This document shows, in pieces, positions 1 to 12,300 of a stretch of DNA of 53,102 nt. The notes under the pieces are model-generated. The model was not told the origin of the DNA. It saw nothing but the letters and a program-made list of their open reading frames with translations, and ran no database searches. How positions within the stretch are numbered: the first letter of the stretch is position 1; each line of letters opens with the position of its first letter. Position numbers and translations under genes: made by a program. The stretch comes from Nemertoderma westbladi (taxonomy: Eukaryota; Xenacoelomorpha; Nemertodermatida; Nemertodermatidae). The DNA lies in NCBI GenBank assembly GCA_032718475.1, contig JAUCBJ010000264.1, forward strand, positions 1 to 53,102. The letters are read 5' to 3'.

Positions 1-37
1 GAAATTCGGCATCGCTAAAACCCAAGAAGGATAAATT
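1..37 (+). CDS. Possible end of an upstream sacsin-like exon
   Basis: Frame 3 reads NSASLKPKKDK and then leaves two bases before a GT at 38. That phase would fit the next exon, which starts with one base completing a codon. The donor (TT|GTATCA) is weak and the piece is too short to recognise, so this is only a candidate. Confidence 0.25.
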
Positions 38-193
38 GTATCAAAATAATACGCGTCGCGATGGGATTTTTACAGATGATTCTTTCTATATTATTAATTT
101 GTATTTCTGTACCATCCCTAATTCTCGTTTATAACATTGCTAAACTTTTAACACACATCAATTGAAAATCAATATAAAGTGATGTTGTTACAG

Positions 194-375
194 GTTGACT
201 TCGACCGCGTTTTCCCGAGGATTAACAAGGTTAATTCGTCACGAATGTTGTGAGATGAACCAACGTGTTCCTGATGACATAGACAACAGTGTCGCAGAAA
301 GCCTTAAAGACATCAACGTCTATGCTGTAGACAAACTGGCAACCTATCTCCACTATAGACACAAAAGAATATCAG
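194..375 (+). CDS. SACS: Sacsin-like exon a
   Basis: Acceptor ...TTACAG before 194, donor G|GTAGAT after 375 (ends in phase 1). It encodes about 60 residues including FSRGLTRLIRHE, which resembles the sacsin motif in which a glycine-leucine step precedes IIRHE/ILRHE. The encoded segment is upstream of the J domain. Confidence 0.75.
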
Positions 376-3300
376 GTAGATTTTTTGTAATTCAGTAAAA
401 ATTGCGCTTTAAAATCTAAATCATTTTTTGATGATAAAATTAATTCGTATAATTTGTGGTATATTGGAATAACATATTTAAGTATTGTTCATAAGTAAGG
501 ATTTTTTCTTTACAGTTTTTGATCCAATATATTTTTTACCCGAACGATGGTAGTGAGTAAGTCTCCCAGATACAGATGATTGGGAGCGAACCCTGAACCC
601 GGGAGGAGTCTGATAACGTCTGTAACTGTCAAACCTTATGGATAGCAATTTTAATTTCTGAGCACTTCCAATACATTGGGTCTATAAACCGTCATCGCCA
701 ATAGCTGTTTCGCCACTTAATAGCCTGGAGTTGAATTGAATTTAAATTTTGAAATAAAATGCTAAAATTGATATTCACGTTACTACGATACATTCTAGAG
801 CTTGGTGTGTGGTCATATAATATTATTTATTTTTAGGGAGCGAAACAACTAGAGACGTGTTTGTTGACATAAAGGCGGAAGAAAAACTTAAAAATATTTA
901 CATAGAGAAAAATGCAACGCTTGCTGGTGCCATATTAGTGCGACTTAGTACAGAAATTAATAAAATCATCGGCGGACATATCAAATCCTCATTGGTTTAT
1001 ATTCCACAAATAATATCTTGTCAAATCAGGTAGGTTTAATACATTATATATTGTGTGAAAATGGTGACAAGATTTGCACACCGCCACCACCATGTCCAAT
1101 CCCATTGTGAAATCATTGTCTAGAGCTGTAAAGTCTACATTACTTCTATATTACTTCATATTACTTCTATATTTGATTTACATTGTAAATTTGTAATATT
1201 TTATGTTTTACTGTTGATTTGTGGGGCGAGGCATAACTGCGAGCCATCAGCGAACTGTTATATTTATACTATGGCCGTTTTCTAAAAGTCTGTGTGTGTG
1301 TCAGTGTATCGGACGCCATAATTGTCGGAAGCCAATAACTAACTGCTGTTCCTCGAACACAGAGTCCCAGTAGCCAATAAACGCTGAGTATTCCTAGCTT
1401 TACTTGTCGTCAGAGGCAACCTGCCACTTCACTTGTTTTCCCCTGCAAAATTGCTGTTGCACAGCGACTGTTAGTGGTTATTTGAGGAATTGAACTTAAC
1501 TAGCTATAGTATGATTATAATTGTTCGCTAAGGTGGCTTGCAGCTTCCCACTCGTGTAATCTGCTACATACACTAACAACTCGCCGTTAGAAAAAAAAAC
1601 TCCGTTTAAATAATGTTAATAAAAGTTAAATGAATATCCATATTAATTGGCGATAATTACTTTTTAGGTCAATACCTAAAGAACTAGATAAGTGGGGTGT
1701 CCGGCCGGAAGATACTGGTACCGAGGACGGGGGGAAGTTAAACCTTCCGGACCCCGGAAACTTTATTCCCGTGTTCGACCACCATCTACTCAAACAAGAC
1801 ATCGAGCAGTTCGAGCCAGGTTAGATCATCCGAACCTATTAATTTATTGCCGATTTTATAGGTAAATTTATTATATTATAGGTAGATTAATATGTCTATG
1901 TTATCCCTGACCTCTGCTAAACGTCTCTGGCATACCATTGTATAGCCAGCTGTTACCTCGGGTGCGATATTTTCGTAGCCAATGAACCTGTTTCTGGTCT
2001 AGAACACTTTCAGAATGTCAGAGTCTTTTATTTTAAACTTTGGTGTGGAGTAAGTAATTACTCCTCCTCTTCTGCCATTCTGAAATCAATCGATAACATC
2101 GATAATCGTGATTGTAACATCCAGCTGGATGCTCTATCTGGTTTTCCTCGCCGTGCAGCTGCACTGATGCCCTCAAATGGGTGTCATCACCTGATCTGTA
2201 GTAAAAGTAATTGTTGGAAGGCAACTGTTGTTGGTTATGCAATAATCCCGCCCCATACAAACTGCACTACAAAATCTGTTCCAGAATCCCCCCACTTCGG
2301 ACAGACCTCCGAAAGGCACTCTTCCTCCACACTTTAGAAAATTCAAAATAACCTATAGTTATAATATATCTATGTCTAATATTATAATTCCTATCGAACC
2401 CAACTGCCATGTCTCTTTTACTTCTACTTTAATCTACGTTATTATACCATTTATAAACCTCTGTGTATCTTAATAATAGTAATAATAATATATAATCTAC
2501 CCATATCTATAAATATAACTTTATTATCCAATTATCATGCTATTCCTTCTACTACCCATTTTACTCTCTAGAAATTACTGCATGCTGCATGTATCTCTAT
2601 TTTATTGGTTATGATAACCAATTTTAGTAAGTTGTTATTGCTGTATGTACTCTCCACTCTACTTTTAATGGTGCGCTTATTAATTAATTATAATTTTATG
2701 TTAATTTAATATTCCTTATGCATTGGAATCAAAGAAATCATAGTTCATAGGTAAATTTGTGACGTCATTGTGGTTGTTTGTGACGTCACAAATCGTGACA
2801 TCACGATCTTTGTCCTAATCCCCAATGATTTCCTTTATGTTGTTAGTGAGTTACCAACTTAAACTAATTTTTCTCATCCAAAACATGACGTTAATTTTAT
2901 AAATTATAAATTGAGTTTCTATGAACAACCGTACAATTACAGTATTTATTGTTTCATTGCACCGTGTTATAGGTGAATACGCTGGTTATGAATTAGAAGA
3001 TCCCACGCTAGAGGGCGAACACGGTGATGCAACATATATTTACGTTGTAATAGTAGCGGAAATCAAAGAGATGGCAAGCGAAGATAGCCAATCAGAAACT
3101 ATAAATAACCTGAATAGACAGTAAGTTTAAACCAATCAGAAACTATAAATAACCTGAATAGACAGTAAGATTAAACCAATCAGAAACTATAAATAACCTG
3201 AATAGACAGTAAGTTTAAACCAATCAGAAACTATAAATAACCTGAATAGACAGTAAGATTAAACCAATCAGAAACTATAAATAACCTGAATAGACAGTAA

Positions 3301-6300
3301 GATTAAACCAATCAGAAAGTAGAAACCATAAATAACCTGAATAGACAGTAAGTTTAAACCAATCAGAAACTATAAATAACCTGAATAGACAGTAAGATTA
3401 AACCAATCAGAAACTATAAATAACCTGAATAGACAGTAAGATTAAACCAATCAGAAACTATAAATAACCTGAATAGACAGTAAGTTTAAACCAATCAGAA
3501 ACTATAAATAACCTGAATAGACAGTAAGATTAAACCAATCAGAAAGTAGAAACCATAAATAACCTGAATAGACAGTAAGTTTAAACCAATCAGAAACTAT
3601 AAATAACCTGAATAGACAGTAAGTTTAAACCAATCAGAACGCCCATGTGAAGAATACCTGGATTTCACTTTTCGGTCGACTTTTTATTGGAATTTTATAT
3701 ATGAAGATTTTTTATTTTTTAAAATTTATCTTTATTAAGTGTTTTATAGCGCTTATTTCTGTCTCATAACCTGTACATATACTAATTCGTTTATTGTTTT
3801 GGTTAGATTCAGCCCTTCTGTAACCTGTGCTTTTGGTGAAAACCTGGTATTCTTCACATGGGGGTAACTGCAAAGTGAAATATAAGTCTGGCATTCTTCA
3901 CATGGGCCAATCAGAAACTATAAATAACCTGAATAGACAGTAAGTTTAAACCAATCAGAAACGATAAATAACCTGAATAGACAGTAAGTTTATAGAGCTG
4001 AGGAAACGATAGTCAGTACTATATTAGGCCTAGCTGTCAGTGCAGCGTGCAATGAAAGCACCCCTCCATCTTTCCAAAAGATGGTGCAGATCGTGGCGTT
4101 ATGATACTTCCCAGGAGGCACAGTTCATCCATCGCTGAACCCCCTTTATGCTATGCAGTATCTAGCCTCCAGGGCAATACCATCAAAGTCTGTATTTTAA
4201 ACGATTTAAACCCTTTACTAACCTGCATAATATTCTACCATTCGTAAACCTTGGTTTATTGTTTTGGTTCCCCAAATCTGCCTTCTGTATGATGCTCCGT
4301 TACTAACCGGTCTATAGCATTTTTTTTTTTAATTAACATCATAAACCTAATCATATATTTTTAATGAATATAACTGGAGAACTGACCAGTAAACGGTGAA
4401 CGGCATGCAGCATGCATCAAACTCGTGCGTACAAAGTAAAAATGTACAAAAACAAAACTACTTACAGGCCTACTGTACATGGAAAGAAGCCAGTGAGTTC
4501 CCGAATGGCCGGGCAATTCGCGTCACTGGATTCCGTCCACGGAAGGGGGAAAACAGGGCCTCTGCGGAGCCACATCGCGGCATTCCCACGCCACAATGTA
4601 ACGGACAGGCGTTGGAATAGGTGCCTGGCCGCATCGGGAGCGGGAATGCCTCGATGGAGGCTCTGGAGACGCGCGATTTCCCAAGAGGACTGCACTGGAG
4701 TCCGAGTCCCATCCACCCAGGGCCTCCAACACAAGAGGGGTGAAATACAAATACAAATACAATTAGTGTTTGTGTGGTTAATTAATGTGTTTGTAGCCCA
4801 GAAATTGAGTTTGTTTAGTAAAAAGTTGAAATGTAAAATGATGTTTGTCAAAAATGTAATACTTTGGCCGGGGGGGGGGGGGGGGGTAAACAATCTGGAA
4901 GGAGAGGTAGGGGTTCAATAGAGTAGTAGAGGAGTTTTAACATATGATACCGGTACATACAGTATGAATATGGGTAATATATTACCACTGAGCCGAGTTT
5001 TCTTGATGTCGTATCTGGTAAATCTGGATGCGTTTATAACAAATCACAACAGAAACAGAACCCTTGCAAATTGGTTCCTTGTTACCCTCAGGACATCCCG
5101 CCCTCTGCCCAACGTCTAACATGAATAGACTACCGCTACCAAGTAATTCATAAAGTAGTGTCGTTATAGTTTCAATATTTCTTTGTTAAGTGTAAAAATT
5201 TTGTTACCAGAAATATAAGTTCCTTACGAATAACCAGCTATTTTTGTTCAATATTGCCAGATTGTAAAACTATTTGAAATTATTGTATAATGAGATACAA
5301 ATAGAATGTATAATTTATTATATTAAACATATTAGATAGGTAATTGCGCTATTGATTTCAACCCTATAAAGATTCTAAGAAGCCATCAATAGGAATTCAT
5401 TTGAAATTAGTAGCAATAATAAAACAGTAACACCTGACAACACCAAGTATAAATTATATTTTAATAAAGCGCTGCCTTTTTGTTTTAACAGTTACGTTGT
5501 GGATACGGGCGATAATGAAGGTGTAAAGGTGACCGCTACTGATCTTTATAAGTTTCACCGAACAGATCGAGTTTCTTCGATGGAGATTGTGGCTCACGAT
5601 GGCGGCGTTAACAGTCTTCCTACATGGAGCGCCGCTATAGATGTAGAGAAAAAGGTAGCTTGCAGATAAAAATCATCGAAATATAAACTATAGCATATCT
5701 AAGGCAGTCCCCTAAAAAACAGTTTACATTTAATGTATTTCATACATTACCTTTAAGAAAATTATCAATAATTATTTTCAATTAAGCTGTACGTTGTAGG
5801 TAGATGTTTGAAAGTGTTAGTGAAAATTATAAGGTGATTAAAAAAACTATTATTATAAATAAGTTGATACATGCGTTTAAGAATCAATGTAATTTAACTT
5901 CATTCTTTAGACCTTCTGATTTGTTGATTCAACTTTACAAATAACTTAAAATATGTACGAATCTTAAATATTATTTTGTCATTTACAGGAAATTAGAAGG
6001 ATTCTATTATCGGCTTGGGAATTGAACGAAGCCCAACGAAAGAAAGTCATTAAGCGACTTCTACTGAAATGGCATCCGGATAAAGCTGTTACCTTAGACC
6101 CCGCTCTGTGTACCGAAGTAGTGCAGTTCATACAAAACGAGGTGAGTAGACCCGCTCTGTACACCGAAGTAGTGCAGTTCATACAAAACGAGGTGAGTAG
6201 ACCCGCTCTGTACACCGAAGTAGTGCAGTTCATACAAAACGAGGTGAGTAGACCCGCTCTGTGCACCGAAGTAGTGCAGTTCATACAAAACGAGGTGAGT

Positions 6301-9300
6301 AGACCCGCTCTGTGCACCGAAGTAGTGCAGTTCATACAAAACGAGGTGAGTAGACCCGCTCTGTGCACCGAAGTAGTGCAGTTCATACAAAACGAGGTGA
6401 GTAGACCCGCTCTGTACACCGAAGTAGTGCAGTTCATACAAAACGAGGTGAGTAGACCCGCTCTGTGCACCGAAGTAGTGCAGTTCATACAAAACGAGGT
6501 GAGTAGACCCGCTCTGTGCACCGAAGTAGTGCAGTTCATACAAAACGAGGTGAGTAGACCCGCTCTGTACACCGAAGTAGTGCAGTTCATACAAAACGAG
6601 GTGAGTAGACCCGCTCTGTGCACCGAAGTAGTGCAGTTCATACAAAACGAGGTGTGTAGACCCGCTCTGTGCACCGAAGTAGTGCAGTTCATACAAAACG
6701 AGGTGAGTAGACCCGCTCTGTGCACCGAAGTAGTGCAGTTCATACAAAACGAGGTGTGTAGACCCGCTCTGTGCACCGAAGTAGTGCAGTTCATACAAAA
6801 CGAGGTGTGTAGACCCGCTCTGTGCACCGAAGTAGTGCAGTTCATACAAAACGAGGTGAGTAGACCCGCTATTTGCACCGAAATAGTGCAGTTCATACAA
6901 AACGATGTGAGTAGACCCGCTCTGTGCACCGAAGTAGTGCAGTTCATACAAAACGAGGTGAGTAGACCCGCTCTGTGCACCGAAGTAGTGCAGTTCATAC
7001 AAAACGAGGTGAGTAGACCCGCTCTGTGCACCGAAGTAGTGCAGTTCATACAAAACGAGGTGAGTAGACCCGCTCTGTGCACCGAAGTAGTGCAGTTCAT
7101 ACAAAACGAGGGAGTAGACCCGCTCTGGGCACCGAAGTAGTGCAGTTTATACAAAACGAGGTGAGTAGACCCGATCTGTGTACCGAAGTTGTGCAGTTCA
7201 TACAAAACGAGGTGAGTAGACCCGCTCTGTGCACCGAAGTAGTGCAGTTCATACAAAACGAGGTGAGTAGACCCGATCTGTGCACCGAAGTAGTGCAGTT
7301 TATACAAAACGAGGTGAGTAGACCCGATCTGTGTACCGAAGTTGTGCAGTTCATACAAAACGAGGTGTGTAGACCCGCTCTGTGCACCGAAGTATTGCAG
7401 TTCATACAAAACGAGGGAGTAGACCCGCTCGGTGCACCGAATTAGTGCAGTTTATACAAAACGAGGTGTGTAGACCCGCTCTGTGCACCGAAGTAGTGCA
7501 GTTCATACAAAACGAGGTGAGTAGACCCGCTCGGTGCACCGAATTAGTGCAGTTCATACAAAACGAGGGAGTAGACCCGCTCGGTGCACCGAATTAGTGC
7601 AGTTTATACAAAACGAGGTGAGTAGACCCGATCTGGGCACCGAATTAGTGCAGTTCATACAAAACGAGGTGAGTAGACCCGCTCTGGGCACCGAAGTTGT
7701 GCAGTTCATACAAAACGAGGTGAGTAGACCCGATCTGGGCACCGAAGTAGTGCAGTTTATACAAAACGAGGTGAGTAGACCCGATCTGTGTACCGAAGTT
7801 GTGCAGTTCATACAAAACGAGGTGTGTAGACCCGCTCTGTGCACCGAAGTATTGCAGTTCATACAAAACGAGGGAGTAGACCCGCTCGGTGCACCGAATT
7901 AGTGCAGTTTATACAAAACGAGGTGAGTAGACCCGATCTGGGCACCGAAGTAGTGCAGTTTATACAAAACGAGGTGAGTAGACCCGATCTGTGTACCGAA
8001 GTTGTGCAGTTCATACAAAACGAGGGAGTAGACCCGCTCGGTGCACCGAATTAGTGCAGTTTATACAAAACGAGGTGAGTAGACCCGCTCTGTGCACCGA
8101 AGTAGTGCAGTTCATACAAAACGAGGGAGTAGACCCGCTCTGTACACCGAAGTAGTGCAGTTTATACAAAACGAGGTGAGTAGACCCGATCTGGGCACCG
8201 AATTAGTGCAGTTTATACAAAACGAGGTGAGTAGACCCGATCTGGGCACCGAATTAGTGCAGTTTATACAAAACGAGGTGAGTAGACCCGATCTGGGCAC
8301 CGAAGTAGTGCAGTTTATACAAAACGAGGTGAGTAGACCCGATCTGTGTACCGAAGTAGTGCAGTTTATACAAAACGAGGTGAGTAGACCCGCTCTGGGC
8401 ACCAAAGTAGTGCAGTTTATACAAAACGAGGTGAGTAGACCCGCTCTGGGCACCGAAGTAGTGCAGTTTATACAAAACGAGGTGAGTAGACCCGCTCTGT
8501 GCACCGAAGTAGTGCAGTTCATACAAAACGAGGTGAGTAGACCCGATCTGTGTACCGAAGTAGTGCAGTTTATACAAAACGAGGTGAGTAGACCCGCTCT
8601 GGGCACCGAAGTAGTGCAGTTTATACAAAACGAGGTGAGTAGACCCGATCTGTGCACCGAAGTAGTGCAGTTCATACAAAACGAGGTGAGTAGACCCGAT
8701 CTGTGCACCGAAGTAGTGCAGTTTATACAAAACGAGGTGAGTAGACCCGCTCTGGGCACCGAAGTAGTGCAGTTTATACAAAACGAGGTGAGTAGACCCG
8801 ATCTGTGCACCGAAGTAGTGCAGTTCATACAAAACGAGGTGAGTAGACCCGATCTGTGTACCGAAGTTGTGCAGTTCATACAAAACGAGGTGAGTAGACC
8901 CGCTCTGGGCACCGAAGTAGTGCAGTTTATACAAAACGAGGTGAGTAGACCCGATCTGTGTACCGAAGTTGTGCAGTTCATACAAAACGAGGTGAGTAGA
9001 CCCGCTCTGGGCACCGAAGTAGTGCAGTTTATACAAAACGAGGTGAGTAGACCCGATCTGTGCACCGAAGTAGTGCAGTTTATACAAAACGAGGTGAGTA
9101 GACCCGCTCTGGGCACCGAAGTAGTGCAGTTTATACAAAACGAGGTGAGTAGACCCGCTCTGGGCACCGAAGTAGTGCAGTTTATACAAAACGAGGTGAG
9201 TAGACCCGCTCTGGGCACCGAAGTAGTGCAGTTTATACAAAACGAGGTGAGTAGACCCGCTCTGGGCACCGAAGTAGTGCAGTTTATACAAAACGAGGTG

Positions 9301-12300
9301 AGTAGACCCGATCTGTGTACCGAAGTTGTGCAGTTCATACAAAACGAGGTGAGTAGACCAGCTCTGTGCACCGAAGTAGTGCAGTTCATACAAAACGAGG
9401 TGTGTAGACCCGCTCGGTGCACCGAATTAGTGCAGTTTATACAAAACGAGGTGAGTAGACCCGCTCTGTGCACCGAAGTAGTGCAGTTCATACAAAACGA
9501 GGGAGTAGACCCGCTCTGTGCACCGAAGTATTGCAGTTCATACAAAACGAGGGAGTAGACCCGCTCGGTGCACCGAATTAGTGCAGTTTATACAAAACGA
9601 GGTGAGTAGACCCGATCTGGGCACCGAATTAGTGCAGTTTATACAAAACGAGGTGAGTAGACCCGATCTGGGCACCGAAGTAGTGCAGTTTATACAAAAC
9701 GAGGTGAGTAGACCCGATCTGTGTACCGAAGTTGTGCAGTTCATACAAAACGAGGTGTGTAGACCCGCTCTGTGCACCGAAGTATTGCAGTTCATACAAA
9801 ACGAGGGAGTAGACCCGCTCGGTGCACCGAATTAGTGCAGTTTATACAAAACGAGGTGAGTAGACCCGATCTGGGCACCGAAGTAGTGCAGTTTATACAA
9901 AACGAGGTGAGTAGACCCGATCTGTGTACCGAAGTTGTGCAGTTCATACAAAACGAGGGAGTAGACCCGCTCGGTGCACCGAATTAGTGCAGTTTATACA
10001 AAACGAGGTGAGTAGACCCGCTCTGTGCACCGAAGTAGTGCAGTTCATACAAAACGAGGTGTGTAGACCCGCTCGGTGCACCGAATTAGTGCAGTTTATA
10101 CAAAACGAGGTGAGTAGACCCGCTCTGGGCACCGAAGTAGTGCAGTTTATACAAAACGAGGTGAGTAGACCCGATCTGTGTACCGAAGTTGTGCAGTTCA
10201 TACAAAACGAGGTGAGTAGACCCGCTCTGTGCACCGAAGTAGTGCAGTTCATACAAAACGAGGTGAGTAGACGCGCTCTGTGCACCGAAGTAGTGCAGTT
10301 CATACAAAACGAGGTGAGTAGACCCGCTCTGTGCACCGAAGTAGTGCAGTTCATACAAAACGAGGTGAGTAGACCCGCTCTGTGCACCGAAGTAGTGCAG
10401 TTCATACAAAACGAGGTGAGTAGACCCGCTCTGTGCACCGAAGTAGTGCAGTTTATACAAAACGAGGTGAGTACACCCGCTCTGTGCACCGAAGTAGTGC
10501 AGTTCATACAAAACGAGGTGAGTAGACCCGCTCTGTACACCGAAGTAGTGCAGTTCATACAAAACGAGGTGAGTAGACCCGCTCTGTGCACCGAAGTAGT
10601 GCAGTTCATATAAAACGAGGTGAGTACACCCGCTCTGTGCACCGAAGTAGTGCAGTTCATACAAAACGAGGTGAGTAGACCCGCTCTGTGCACCGAAGTA
10701 GTGCAGTTCATATAAAACGAGGTGTGTAGACCCGCTCTGTGCACCGAAGTAGTGCAGTTCATATAAAACGAGGTGTGTAGACCCGCTCTGTGCACCGAAG
10801 TAGTGCAGTTCATACAAAACGAGGTGAGTAGACCCGATCTGTGCACCGAAGTAGTGCAGTTCATACAAAACGAGGTGAGTAGACCCGCTCTGTGCACCGA
10901 AGTAGTGCAGTTCATACAAAACGAGGTGAGTAGACCCGATCTGTGTACCGAAGTTGTGCAGTTCATACAAAACGAGGTGAGTAGACCCGCTCTGGGCACC
11001 GAAGTAGTGCAGTTTATACAAAACGAGGTGAGTAGACCCGCTCTGGGCACCGAAGTAGTGCAGTTTATACAAAACGAGGTGAGTAGACCCGCTCTGGGCA
11101 CCGAAGTAGTGCAGTTTATACAAAACGAGGTGAGTAGACCCGCTCTGGGCACCGAAGTAGTGCAGTTTATACAAAACGAGGTGAGTAGACGCGCTCTGGG
11201 CACCGAAGTAGTGCAGTTTATACAAAACGAGGTGAGTAGACCCGATCTGTGTACCGAAGTTGTGCAGTTCATACAAAACGAGGTGAGTAGACCCGCTCTG
11301 TGCACCGAAGTAGTGCAGTTCATACAAAACGAGGTGTGTAGACCCGCTCGGTGCACCGAAGTAGTGCAGTTCATACAAAACGAGGTGTGTAGACCCGCTC
11401 TGGGCACCGAAGTAGTGCAGTTTATACAAAACGAGGTGAGTAGACCCGATCTGTGTACCGAAGTTGTGCAGTTCATACAAAACGAGGTGAGTAGACCCGC
11501 TCTGTGCACCGAAGTAGTGCAGTTCATACAAAACGAGGTGTGTAGACCCGCTCGGTGCACCGAATTAGTGCAGTTTATACAAAACGAGGTGAGTAGACCC
11601 GCTCTGGGCACCGAAGTAGTGCAGTTTATACAAAACGAGGTGAGTAGACCCGATCTGTGTACCGAAGTTGTGCAGTTCATACAAAACGAGGTGAGTAGAC
11701 CCGCTCTGTGCACCGAAGTAGTGCAGTTCATACAAAACGAGGTGAGTAGACGCGCTCTGTGCACCGAAGTAGTGCAGTTCATACAAAACGAGGTGAGTAG
11801 ACCCGCTCTGTGCACCGAAGTAGTGCAGTTCATACAAAACGAGGTGAGTAGACCCGCTCTGTGCACCGAAGTAGTGCAGTTCATACAAAACGAGGTGAGT
11901 AGACCCGCTCTGTGCACCGAAGTAGTGCAGTTCATACAAAACGAGGTGAGTAGACCCGATCTGTGCACCGAAGTAGTGCAGTTCATACAAAACGAGGTGA
12001 GTAGACCCGCTCTGTGCACCGAAGTAGTGCAGTTCATACAAAACGAGGTGAGTAGACCCGATCTGTGTACCGAAGTTGTGCAGTTCATACAAAACGAGGT
12101 GAGTAGACCCGCTCTGTGCACCGAAGTAGTGCAGTTCATATAAAACGAGGTGTGTAGACCCGCTCTGTGCACCGAAGTAGTGCAGTTCATACAAAACGAG
12201 GTGAGTAGACCCGATCTGTGTACCGAAGTTGTGCAGTTCATACAAAACGAGGTGAGTAGACCCGCTCTGTGCACCGAAGTAGTGCAGTTCATATAAAACG

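Noticed and set aside
540-610. tRNA-like sequence on the minus strand
   Set aside because: A B-box-like GGTTCGCTCCC is present, but no acceptor stem or anticodon arm could be folded. At most a SINE relic.
3088-3991. CRISPR-like array
   Set aside because: Units are contiguous tandem copies without unique spacers, they begin inside a coding exon, and the genome is animal.
4396-4921. Overlapping ORFs on both strands
   Set aside because: GC-rich repeat-like block with an (AAATAC)n tail; no family signature or splice context.
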